This document shows, piece after piece, positions 1 through 8,573 of a stretch of DNA of 12,596 nt (the stretch's first letter is position 1; the number at the start of each line of letters is the position of its first letter). The stretch is taken from contig JH720309.1 in assembly GCA_000231825.2 (NCBI GenBank), positions 957,866 through 970,461 on the forward strand. Reading direction: 5' to 3'. The stretch comes from Tetrahymena elliotti 4EA (taxonomy: Eukaryota > Ciliophora > Oligohymenophorea > Hymenostomatida > Tetrahymenidae). The position numbers were made by a program, and so were the translations under genes. The notes under the pieces are model-generated. The model was not told the origin of the DNA. It saw only the letters and a program-made list of their open reading frames with translations, and ran no database searches.

Positions 1-713
1 AACTGTGGCTTTTAGAAAATCATATTAAATAAAATAAGTGAAAATTAAAATAAATATTTTAGGGTATTTTTTTAACTGAATTTAAATAAAAATTAAAATC
101 AAATAATTTCAAAAATAGCAAATTAAAGGGGTTACTTAATATCAAATATCTAATTAATAAGCTAGTAAATACAAAGAATATCTCAAAGAAAATGAAGCAA
201 TAAAATTATATTTAAATATTAATTAAATAAATAAAGAACAATAATAGATTTAAAATTATTTTCATATTTAAAAAGAAAAGATTATCATATTAAAATTTAA
301 TCAATAAAAAAATATATTTAAAAATACTTATAGAATATAAATAGGGGAGAATAAAACTAAATATACAGTATACCCTAAATTTCTATGCAGTAAAGCAAAT
401 AAGTTCTATTTTAAAATATTTTGGAAAACCATATTTAGAATAGTATATTTGATTTAACCTATCTCATTTGAATGGACATTAATAATATTGTTTTATATCA
501 TTGATTCCATTTCAATTTTCAAGTAATATCCTATTAAAATAAGATGCTATTGCAAAGTAGCTTAGTTATCTTAAAATAGTTGATAATCAAATTAAAAAAC
601 TGCAATTATTTCTTTTAAATTTGATTTGAGATTGAAAAAAGAAAATGATAATTCAACAAAAATTTTCAAAGTTAGAAGATGTAATTTATCATAAATAAAG
701 AGATATTATTTGA
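1..713. other. A/T-rich stretch without a supported gene
   Basis: I see no convincing exon here on either strand. Around 540-620 one frame gives a leucine-rich run (for example IKKLQLFLLNL) that could be a badly decayed LRR unit upstream of the array, but it has no LRR asparagine ladder and no good splice sites. An in-frame TGA at 711-713 closes the frame of the next degenerate unit. The left part of the LRR gene, if it exists, lies outside the window or has decayed. Confidence 0.5.
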
Positions 714-787
714 ATTTATTTTAAATATAAAAATAAGTTTCTTAACTCTTCATTTAGTAATCTTAGAAATATCCAAGTTATCATAGA
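714..787 (+). pseudogene. degenerate LRR unit upstream of the array
   Basis: The frame reads FLNSSFSNLRNIQVII, which matches the second half of the LRR consensus used by the downstream exons (a leucine/serine segment followed by NLxxL-type ladder residues). It ends at a GT (788-789) in phase 2, exactly the phase needed to join the exon at 890. The first half of the repeat is missing: a TGA lies at 711-713 and no acceptor AG sits between it and the matching part. It is either a decayed exon or one whose 5' end I cannot place. Confidence 0.4.
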
Positions 788-889
788 GTAGTTTCTTTAT
801 TTAACTATTTATTTATTTTCAGACAAAAATTAATATAAAATTAAACACATTCTCTAATAAATTAAATTGAGAATATAAAATTCATATAG

Positions 890-979
890 AAATTAGGTCA
901 TTAGCTTCGAAAATATATCAAAATTATCTTTGGGCTTAGAATAATGTTCTTATCTTACAAATTTAGATATCAGAATATG
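890..979 (+). other. LRR exon 1 of the array
   Basis: 90 nt, entered after ...CATATAG and left at GTAAAA. It contains LSLGLEQCSYLTNLDI, with the leucine ladder and the conserved cysteine of the LRR clear. The first part (NQVISFEN) has lost the usual I-G-x-E-G turn. The last two bases TG join the T at 1119 to make a cysteine codon. Confidence 0.75.
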
Positions 980-2458
980 GTAAAAAAATTTTAAAACTCA
1001 ATAAGAATTACTCTATTTGATTTATTTATTTCTTCAAATTTAATTTTTATGGTTTAGATTAGCTGAAATAATTTTTTTTTAATTTAAATTTGTTAACTTT
1101 TTTATTGTTTTATTAAAGTGGAGAAGAAGGAATTACTAAGTCAGGTTTAGTATGTTTAGGATCTTGTTTTTCAAAATTACAAAATCTCTCTAACTTAAAA
1201 ATAAATCTTGGGTAAAATCAATATAAACTAAATGTCAAAATGAATAAAGAATTCAATTTAATTTTTCAACTTTGCCATCTTCAAAAAAGTTAGCAAAAAT
1301 TATTAAATAATAAACATTTTTTTGAAATCATATCATAACTTTTACAGTAAAAATTTACTTTTAAATATATATTTTTCCATATTCTTCTTATTAATAAGAA
1401 GTATCAGACTCTTTTTCTCCAAAATCATTGATTGTTTTTATTATTTATTATTTTCTAAACCCTCTATTTTTGAATTAAATTCAGATTATATCTAAAGGTG
1501 TACATTAAAAAGGTTTGAGGGAGGGTGTACAAATAGCAATTTTGAGGGGTTACATACAAGAAGAGTTACCCAATTTTTTTAAATAAAAAAGATGAATACA
1601 TTTTTTTGAGATGAATTAAATTTATTTGATAAGTATTTTTAAATTAAATTTTAAAAGGAAATACTTATCAAACTTTTACATCTTATTAAAAATTATTGAC
1701 TAAATAATAGTTTATTTATTTAAAGATTAAATTAAATTGGTGATGAGGGGTTTTAAGGCTTAATATCTGTATTACAAAATTGTATCCATCTGTAAATCTT
1801 AAGTCTTAATCTTTTGTAAAAATGGTTTAAACTAATATTTTAATAGAATAAATATTTTATTTAATTTGCTTAATTTAAAAAGATTTTTTTATCTACTTTT
1901 CTACAAACAAAATGAATATTAATTTAAATTTTAAAGTGAAAATTCTATCACTGGATAATTTGCTTCAGACTTAGGATTCTCTTTAGTAAATTGCCCAAAT
2001 CTCATAGATTTATCTCTTTTTCTTCAGTAAAATAACTAATTTAAAAATTTTTTTATTTTCTAAATATATTACTTTTTATATGTTTTTTTATTTGACTTAA
2101 CTTATTTTTTTATCTTTTTCTAATAAATATTTAACCAATCTTTTAAACTATTTAAAGGAGCAATAGAATAGGAAAAGAAGCTTCGAATTTAGTTAATGGT
2201 TTGACTTTGTGTCCTAATCTCAAAAATTTACAATTATATCTCTAGTAAAAATAAAAAACTTTTATATTTTCTCATTTTACTAATTCATAACAATAAATTT
2301 ATTTTTCAATTAAATATAACAATATAAAATGAAAATAAGTGATCCTTTTATTTATTTTTAAACTAAAGCAACAACTCGATAGGGTAACAAGGACTATAAG
2401 AATTAACTAGTTTATTACATAAATTTACTAAACTTTAATTTTTAATACTTGGAGTCAG
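890..2458 (+). CDS. leucine-rich-repeat protein, internal exon array (partial)
   Basis: Six exons (890-979, 1119-1211, 1726-1815, 1937-2026, 2158-2244, 2369-2458) each encode one LRR of about 30 residues. The repeat resembles the ribonuclease-inhibitor-like class: an N-x-I-G-x-E-G turn, then L-G-x-x-L, then N-C/K-x-N-L-x-x-L-x-L-x-L. Every exon begins with one base of a split codon and ends with two, so all introns are phase 2 and the six exons join into one frame without a TGA. Five of six acceptors end in AAAG and all six donors are GTAAAA. Such repeats normally form a curved protein-binding surface; partner, location and the rest of the protein cannot be told. Neither the start codon nor a convincing stop is seen, and units at both ends are decayed, so it may be a live gene continuing to the left or a recent pseudogene. 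The exon calls are strong; the gene as a whole is less certain. Confidence 0.8.
1119..1211 (+). other. LRR exon 2 of the array
   Basis: 93 nt, one codon longer than its neighbours. It reads GEEGITKSGLVC at the start and LGSCFSKLQNLSNLKINL at the end, a textbook LRR second half. The acceptor is ...TATTAAAG and the donor GTAAAATC. The split codon GG+A joins to the exon at 1726. Confidence 0.82.
1212..1725 (+). other. enlarged intron in the LRR array
   Basis: This gap is 514 nt, while the other introns of the array are 121-139 nt. No LRR-like exon is seen inside. It holds a G-rich patch at about 1495-1555 bounded by two copies of GGTGTACA (1498-1505 and 1524-1531), and the inverted repeat at 1625-1672. 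An insertion into a normal-sized intron, or loss of one repeat exon, would explain the size. Confidence 0.55.
1625..1672. repeat. perfect 14-bp inverted repeat (hairpin)
   Basis: The arms TTTGATAAGTATTT (1625-1638) and AAATACTTATCAAA (1659-1672) are exact reverse complements around a 20-nt A/T-rich loop. Such a long perfect palindrome including G and C is unlikely by chance. It could be a small foldback or MITE-like element, or a regulatory hairpin; I cannot tell which. Confidence 0.7.
1726..1815 (+). other. LRR exon 3 of the array
   Basis: 90 nt, the best preserved unit. It shows the full turn NQIGDEGFQGL and the ladder NCIHLQILSLNL. The acceptor is ...ATTTAAAG and the donor GTAAAAAT. The terminal TT joins the T at 1937 to give phenylalanine. 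Confidence 0.85.
1937..2026 (+). other. LRR exon 4 of the array
   Basis: 90 nt. It contains DLGFSLVNCPNLIDLSLFL, preceded by ENSITGQFAS. The acceptor is ...TTTTAAAG and the donor GTAAAATA. The split codon CA+G gives glutamine with the next exon. Confidence 0.83.
2158..2244 (+). other. LRR exon 5 of the array
   Basis: 87 nt, one codon shorter than most. It reads NRIGKEASNLVNGL and then CPNLKNLQLYL. The acceptor is ...ATTTAAAG and the donor GTAAAAAT. The split codon TA+C gives tyrosine. Confidence 0.83.
2369..2458 (+). other. LRR exon 6 of the array
   Basis: 90 nt. It reads NNSIGQQGLQELTSLL followed by KLQFLILGV, so turn and ladder are both present although the conserved cysteine is replaced. 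The acceptor is ...AACTAAAG and the donor GTAAAATG. It again ends with two bases (AG) of a split codon, so a further phase-2 exon is expected, but no well-formed one follows. Confidence 0.8.
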
Positions 2459-2651
2459 GTAAAATGTTTCTATATTAATATTAAGTTTTTTAGTTTTTTT
2501 AATGATTTATGACTTAGTTTAAAAGTTTTGAAAATTTTTATTGTTAAATAAAAGAAAATATAATATTAGAAATTCAAAAATATTACTATTTATTTAATAT
2601 TTTAGTTGTTAATTCATATTTAATTAAATTTAGTTACAACTAATTAGAAAG

Positions 2652-2709
2652 TGAAAAAAGCAGTTAATTTCTCAATAAATCCGCTAAAATGTTAAGACTT
2701 GTACACAAA
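2652..2709 (+). pseudogene. possible decayed LRR unit
   Basis: After ...TTAGAAAG a frame opens with one base and then EKSSQFLNKSAKMLRL, starting like the exon at 1937 (TGAAAA after AAAG) and in the right phase. The ladder is short and a phase-2 GT donor is lacking; a TGA follows at 2722-2724. It could be a shrunken repeat or coincidence. Confidence 0.25.
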
Positions 2710-2724
2710 AAAATTTTTGTGTGA

Positions 2725-3081
2725 TTTATTTTAAGATAATTAAATGTTTCTTTTTTTTTTATTTAATAAAATGAAATAATTAAAATATAATAATTTCGAA
2801 TAAAAAGAAAGAATCTTTTGCTTTTTCAAATAATAATTATTGTTAAATTTATTTTATTTCCTTAAAAATAATTAAAAAATAATAATAATTGTGATGATGG
2901 AGAGTCAGCTTTAGGGTCTGCTTTAAAAGATGCAATAAAAAATATGAATAGAGGAATGAAAATATTTTAATAAGCTTGTAACAGAAGAAATTAAAAATAT
3001 AAAATTTATTCTATTAAAGATAATCTGATAATTGTTAAATAAACACATATCTCCCTTAATACCTTGTAACTCTATCCCTGA
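2725..3081 (+). pseudogene. terminal LRR-like open frame, partly decayed
   Basis: A frame without TGA runs from 2725 to a TGA at 3079-3081. At about 2884-2940 it reads DDGESALGSALKDAIKN, which fits the I-G-D-D-G-A-S-x-L-G-S-A-L core of this LRR family, but the following leucine ladder is absent and the downstream part (KIFQQACNRRNQKYK) is not LRR-like. No AAAG acceptor lies directly before it. It may be the divergent last coding exon of the LRR gene or a broken unit. The LRR core is fairly sure; the boundaries are not. Confidence 0.4.
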
Positions 3082-3430
3082 ATGGATCATTTTCACCTAT
3101 ACCTTATTTTGATTTGATGTGTAAAAGAGGAAAAGGGACTCTTTTGTAGAGGCCTAAATGTTTAAGTTCCTTTTTATAAATTTATCAATTATATTATTTA
3201 AATTATTATCTTTTCTTATAGACTGGATGCGAAAAAAATAATATCTTATCTTTTTTCTAAGGAATCTATAATTTTATAATTTCAATGAAAATATATAAAA
3301 AAATTTTTAAATTGCTATTCAGTAATAAATAAGATAATAATTTAATTGCAAACATTATTTAACAAAAATCATAGAAATTAATGACTCTGCCTAAATTTGA
3401 TATTGGCTGAATAATAACGTTAAAACCTGA
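3082..3430. other. non-coding A/T-rich spacer
   Basis: No exon or RNA gene is recognised. An ATG at 3381 opens only nine codons before a TGA at 3408-3410. Because it lies just upstream of the transposase-like frame, it may be a frameshifted remnant of that element's start. Confidence 0.45.
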
Positions 3431-3760
3431 AGGCAACTCAGCTCTTTATCAGAGAAAAAGCTGAAGGAAGAAGGCATTTTAATATCATGTAGACAGATTA
3501 ATAAAATTTATTAGGATTGGAAGATATTTAAAGGAAACAAAGAGGATAAAAGAGGTCTTCCATCTTTATTTAATGATCAACTAATTGCTAAAATAAAAAA
3601 GGTAGTCACTTCTAATAGATCCCTCACAGTAGTTGACATATCTAAGAGACTTTCTTTTGTTCCTAACTATTGCTTGCTTCTGAATATTTTTTTGATAATT
3701 GAGCAAGTAAAAATTACTATTGATAATTGTTAGAAAATTTTGCTATTTTAAATAACATGA
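3431..3760 (+). pseudogene. Tc1/mariner-like helix-turn-helix fragment (transposase relic)
   Basis: A frame of 109 codons (TAA/TAG read as glutamine) lies between TGA at 3428-3430 and TGA at 3758-3760. Its first two thirds look like the two-part, paired-like DNA-binding region of Tc1/mariner transposases: a first helix pair (KKLKEEGILISCRQINKIYQ), a linker with DKRGLPSLFND that resembles the G-R-P-type hinge, and a second helix pair (LIAKIKKVVTSNRSLTVVDI). The last 30 residues lose similarity. There is no start codon in frame and no DDE catalytic domain follows on this strand, so this is a truncated relic. Codon use is richer in G/C than the flanks, as expected of former coding DNA. The helix-turn-helix reading is from pattern recognition; another HTH transposase family is possible. 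Confidence 0.5.
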
Positions 3761-4050
3761 ATAAAAAAGAATAAGGAGGATATTAAATTTAATTTATTTA
3801 GGAAATACTTGAAATGTTAAGAAAATCTAAAAATTTTATAGAAAATATAAATAGTTGTGTTTGTATTCTCTTTATACATTATATTGTCAAAATTAATTAA
3901 ATTTCACATATTTTCAAACTATTAGCTAAACTAACTTTTTTTTTCAAAATAATTAATTAATAATATCATTCATATAAAGACATAAATCTTGGTCTTGAAA
4001 TGTCATACAACCCTGTTTGGCATATTTCAATACCAGAAACAACTATAAAA
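3761..4050. other. non-coding spacer between the two transposon relics
   Basis: No intact frame is recognised. The part from about 3990 to 4050 probably still belongs to the downstream (3') end of the minus-strand transposase relic, since short protein-like runs appear there in shifted frames. Confidence 0.4.
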
Positions 4051-4428
4051 TCAGATCTTGGTCCTGTCTTTTTTCTCAAAATTCTCTTCATATGTGTCCA
4101 TACGTTCTGTATGGTTTAAGTATGGATAAATTATCCATAAATTTTTTTGTATCTGTAAATTTAACTTTCTATTTTGTTCTTTATATCTCTTCTTCTAATA
4201 ATTTTTTCTTTCTACAAAATTTTTTGAGTGATTTACAGAATAATGATTTAATCCTTCAGTTTTTAGAGGTAAATAAAGCTTCCACTTATCTGTAGCTATG
4301 AATTTGGTATTAGGAGAAACTAAATCTTTTATAATATGAATCAATGTTTCACTCTTTCTATTAGGTTTATTACTAGATCTCCTTCACAAGTTGCTAATAG
4401 CCAAAGAATTTTCAAATTCATCTAAAGT
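4051..4428 (-). pseudogene. Merlin/IS1595-like (ISXO2-type) DDE transposase relic
   Basis: On the minus strand a frame of 110 codons runs from 4383 to a TGA at 4051-4053, with one further in-frame TGA at 4384-4386 and matching sequence upstream to about 4428. It contains the hallmark segments of the ISXO2/IS1595 transposase domain found in eukaryotic Merlin elements: a possible first acidic pair (LDEFENS), RKSETLIHIIKDLVSP, then IATDKWKLYLPL with the second catalytic aspartate, and LNHYSVNHSKNFV. The expected H-T-x-x-I-E motif appears only as HTERMDT, after about 45 extra lysine- and asparagine-rich residues where the family normally has about ten. The N-terminal zinc-ribbon part is not found. 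With an internal stop, no start and an altered third catalytic position, it should be inactive. Confidence 0.65.
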
Positions 4429-5145
4429 TTAGTCTCTTCATTTGAATTAATATCATCTGTTGAAGCATTTGAGAATACTGTAAAATTATTTATCTTCTAT
4501 TTTAATTTATTATGATTATTTGTTTGAAAAATGGGTATCAATCTATTTGTAAATTTTTACAATATAGGCTTGTTTTTAATAATAAAAGATATATATTATG
4601 AAATAATAATCTAAAATATTCATTAAATTATAATAATAAGAAATCTCTCTATTTTTATATTGATCCAAATTGACCGGTTTTTAATTTGATCATAAAAAAT
4701 TTAGTTAGAATAAAGAATGAATGAAATTTAAAATAATCGATAAAATTTTTGTAGAGCAGAAAGAGGATAATTTAATTAGAATTTCTCAGAAAAAAAAAGA
4801 AAAGTATTTTTTTCTGTTGAGATAATCGATCTGAACAATTTTGATTAAGTAAATAAAAAAATTTGTATTAATTTGCTTTGATTTTTAAATAAATGAAATA
4901 CTAATTTATCTATTTTAATGAGTTTTAAATAAAATAGGCATAAACAAAGAATAAAAAGGTTGAGTCTCTTTTAGATTTTATAAGGAAATAGAAAAAAATA
5001 TACATTGAAGAACTCTAATAAATGAAGAGAATTTATTTAAAAAGAAGATGGTGATTTTATATATTAGAAAATAAAAAAAATAATAATAAATTTCTGAAAG
5101 AAAAAGTAAAGATTAATCCTAGACTATTGATACACAGGTTCTTAA
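4429..5145. other. spacer and 5' flank of UBA1
   Basis: No exon is supported. The frame of UBA1 is closed by a TGA at 5128-5130, 15 bases before its first ATG. The stretch holds two copies of ATAATCGAT (4733-4741 and 4822-4830) and an inverted repeat at 4784-4822. Ciliate core promoters have no consensus that I could recognise here. Confidence 0.5.
4784..4822. repeat. imperfect inverted repeat in the UBA1 upstream region
   Basis: CAGAAAAAAA (4787-4796) pairs perfectly with TTTTTTTCTG (4807-4816), and TCT (4784-4786) can extend the stem with AGA (4820-4822) across a 3-nt bulge. The second ATAATCGAT copy begins at its right end. The arms are mostly A and T, so a chance origin is quite possible. 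Confidence 0.4.
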
Positions 5146-8100
5146 ATGATGATACAGGAAACTGGAAAAATTGATGAAAACTTATACTCAAGAATGATGG
5201 GTGCTTATGGAGTTGAAGCTGTAGGAAAATTAGTTAAGCTCAAAATCTTCCTATCAGGCCTTAGAGGTGTAAGAGATTGATTTTCATTATTTTGTTATAA
5301 AAATATTTTTTTTTTGTGAGTAAATAAATGAATGCTGTTGCATTTTAATGTTTTGTTGTTATAAGTGTGAGCACAAACATAACATAAAAGTAAAAATCCT
5401 ATTTTACTGCTATCACCCAGCAAATATCTTTCAATTTGATTATGACTATTATCCATATTTTAGCAACTATATGTACCCAAATAAGGGATATTAACATTCT
5501 TTAATTTAACAATTAATTTATTAAATGATGAATTTATCAAATAGGTTGGTATTGAAACAGCAAAGAATTTAATTCTTAGTGGACCTTCTTCTGTCTGTTT
5601 ACATGATGATGGATTTGTAGAAGTTGCTAATATGGGTTGTAATTTCTATATTAAGCCTGACCATGTGGGTAAAGTCACTCGTGCTGAAGCTTCTCTTGTT
5701 TAATTAAAGGAATTAAATCCCTACTGCAAGGTTTCAGTTCATACTGGTTAAATTACTAAGGAAATATTAGCAGATTTTGATGTTGTAGTAATAACTGACA
5801 ACTACAATCAAGATGAAATAGTTGAAATCAATGCTTTCTGCAGAGAAAATAAAAAAGGTTTTATATATTCAGGCATTTTAGGTCTTTATGGAGTGTGTTT
5901 TGTTGATTTTGGTGATAACCATTAAATATTCGATACAAATGGTGAGGAACCTGGTAACTCAATTGTTGTCAGTATTACCCAAGATACTGAAGGTTTAGTT
6001 ACAGTTCATGAAGATAAAAGACATGGCTTCTAATCTGGTGACTACGTTACTTTCAGAGAAGTATAAGGCATGAGCGAATTAAATGATAAGGTTTATAAGA
6101 TTGAAGAAAGAAGTCCCTTCACTTTTACTTTAGTTGGTATTGATACTACTAAATTCTAACCCTACTTACGTGAAGGTATTGTTGAATAGGTTAAGGTTCC
6201 TATCAAAATTACTTTCAAGAGTTTGGGTGAAAGTCTGAGCAAACCTTATGCTCCTGGTAAGAACGAATTAGATATTTGTGATTGGGAAAAGTTTGGTAGA
6301 CCTGAATAGCTCCACTTAGCTTTCACTGGTTTGTTAATTTTCGTTAAGTAAAATGGTCACCTCCCTGCTTTGTAATCCTAAGAAGATGCCGAAAAGTTAC
6401 TCCAAATAGTAAAAAATATTAATGCTCAAAGAAAGAACATCGATGAAGAAGGTGTTCTCAAGGTTGAAAAAATCGAAGAATAGATTGTTAAAAATATCGC
6501 TCTCTATGCTCGTGCTTAAATTACTCCTCTTTCTTCTTTCTGGGGTGGAATTTTAGCTCAAGAAATAGTAAAGTACACAGGAAAATTCACTCCTTTAAGG
6601 TAATGGTTGCACTATGAATGCTTTGAAGCTCTTCCTGAAGGTGAAGTAGATAGAACTTTATTGAACTCTCAATATGATGATTAAATTGCTATCTTTGGTA
6701 AAGAATTCTAGTAAAAGTTACATGAATAACGTACCTTCCTTGTCGGTGCTGGTGCTTTAGGTTGTGAATACATTAAAATGTTTGCTTTAATGGGTTTAGG
6801 TAGTGATAAGAAAGGGAGTGTTGTTGTTACAGATGATGATTAAATCGAAATGTCTAACCTAAACAGATAATTCCTCTTTCGTAAAGAAAATATTGGCCAT
6901 TCTAAATCTGAATGTGCTGCTCGTGCTGGTAAGATTATGAATCCTAAGCTCCACATTGAAGCCCTTAAAGAAAGAGTAGACCCTGAAAATGAAAGAGTCT
7001 TCAATGATGATTTCTGGTAGGGTCTTGATTTTGTTGTTAATGCTGTTGATAATGTTAAAGCTCGTCTCTTTGTTGATGGACGTTGTGTCTGGTATGGAAA
7101 ACCCCTCTTCGAATCAGGTACTCTTGGAACTAAGTGTAATTCATAAATTGTTCTTCCTAGACTTACTCAATCCTATGGTGATTCTGTTGATCCACCAGAG
7201 GAATTAATTCCTATATGTACATTAAAAAACTTCCCCTATTAAATTGAGCACACCATTTAATGGGCTCGTGACTATTTTGAAGGAAACTTGGTTGAAGGTC
7301 CTAATGAGACTTCAAAGTATGTTGAAAACCCTCAAGCTTATATTGAGTAAATAACTAAAGAACTTCATTACAAACCTGATATGTTAAGAGAGCGTCTGGA
7401 AATTGTTAAGAAATTAGTAAACACTTATTCTGATTATCACTATGATAAGTGCATAGAACTTGCTAGAAATATGTTCTAAGACATTTTCTACAATCAAATT
7501 TAATAACTTCTCAACTCTTTCCCCCTTGATCACAAGACAGAGTCTGGTTAACCATTCTGGTCAGGACCTAAGAGACCTCCTGTTCCCATTAAATTTGATA
7601 CAAATGATGATATTCATGTTGACTTCATCTAATCTGCTGCAAACATATTTGCCTTCATCTTCGGTCTCCCCTACTGTTATGATAGAGAATACATTAAAAA
7701 GATTGCTAACTCAATACATATTAAAGAATTAGTCCATAAGAAAGCAAGTATTAAGGTAGATGATAATGATACAGCAGTACTAAAAATTGGAGATGATGAA
7801 GTTGTCATTGAAAATTTATCAAAAGAATTATTGAACTTCAATCTCTCTCAAGATAAACCAAAATTAAGCCCTATTGAATTCGAAAAGGATGACCCAACTA
7901 ACTGGCACATTGATTTTATTTCATCTGTTGCCAATTTACGTGCTCGTAACTACAAGATAAAGGAAGTAACCAAGTTCAAGGTCAAGATGATTGCTGGTAA
8001 AATTATTCCTGCTCTTGCTACTACCACTGCCATGGTTGTAGGCGCCGTTGGTATTGAAATTTTCAAATACATTCTTAATAAACCCCTTAATAAAATGAAA

Positions 8101-8573
8101 AACTCTTTCATGAATCTAGCTCTTCCTTTATGGATTTTCTCATAACCTCAACCTCCTATTAAGGCTAAGGATAAAGATTATGATGTCATTTTGATGGGAC
8201 CAGTTAAGGCAATTCCTTCAGGTTTCACAATTTGGGATAAGCTATTTGTCTAAGGTCCTCTTACTATTTAAGGTATGAAGGACTATTTCTTTAATCAATA
8301 TCAAGTAAATATCTCTTTAATCTAAGTAGGTAATATCTGTCTATACAATTCCTTGCTAGGGGATTCTGAAAGGTAAATTTAATTATATATTTTATTTTTT
8401 TAATATTCATTTTTAAAAATAGAGAAAATTGGGATATAGTTCAAGGAGTTGAAAAGTTAGGTGGTCAACCTATTTCAAATTTTAAAAAATTCTTGGAGTT
8501 AGAAATTTGTGCTAAAACTTTGTCAGGTTTTGAAGCTCTTATGCCCACAATTAAATATACATTCAAGGCTTGA
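5146..8573 (+). CDS. UBA1: ubiquitin-activating enzyme E1
   Basis: The enzyme adenylates the C-terminus of ubiquitin with ATP, binds it as a thioester on its own cysteine and passes it to E2 enzymes, the first step of ubiquitin conjugation in cytosol and nucleus. Exons 5146-5268, 5545-8372 and 8423-8573 give 1033 residues, the usual E1 length. Visible parts: inactive adenylation half near residues 1-165, opening with IDENLYSR (its arginine, R16, reaches the ATP site in known E1s); FCCH domain about 170-255 ([16 protein letters not shown]); four-helix bundle about 260-350; active adenylation half with GAGALG at 442-447, the ATP-binding acid in TDDD (470-473), SNLNRQFLFR (478-487), K495 and D543; catalytic-cysteine domain about 590-850 with [10 protein letters not shown]599 being the thioester cysteine; ubiquitin-fold domain from about 925. 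The start is fixed by an upstream in-frame TGA at 5128-5130 and by alignment; a second ATG follows directly. Thirty-four glutamines are TAA or TAG; the end is TGA. Confidence 0.97.
5269..5544 (+). other. UBA1 intron 1
   Basis: 276 nt, donor GTAAGA, acceptor ATAG, phase 0. It splits LSGLRG from VGIETAKN, in the glycine loop of the first (inactive) nucleotide-binding fold. The join is confirmed by the conserved E1 sequence on both sides. Confidence 0.93.
8373..8422 (+). other. UBA1 intron 2
   Basis: 50 nt, donor GTAAAT, acceptor AATAG, phase 2 (AG|A arginine). It lies in the ubiquitin-fold domain between GDSE and ENWDIV, and the last exon then supplies 49 residues and the TGA. Confidence 0.93.

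Noticed and set aside
128..1751. Isolated GGGGTT units (128, 1546, 1747) resembling the Tetrahymena telomere repeat
   Set aside because: Each is a single unit with no tandem copies, and the one at 1747 is part of LRR coding sequence. No chromosome-breakage consensus accompanies them.
4017..4295. Plus-strand ORF of 92 codons
   Set aside because: It lies opposite the Merlin-like transposase relic, whose minus-strand frame shows family motifs; the plus-strand product is low-complexity and matches nothing I know.
6989..8145. Three plus-strand standard-code ORFs (6989-7207, 7460-7732, 7831-8145)
   Set aside because: All lie inside UBA1 exon 2. The first two are in shifted frames, and the third is just the in-frame UBA1 piece between two glutamine TAA codons.
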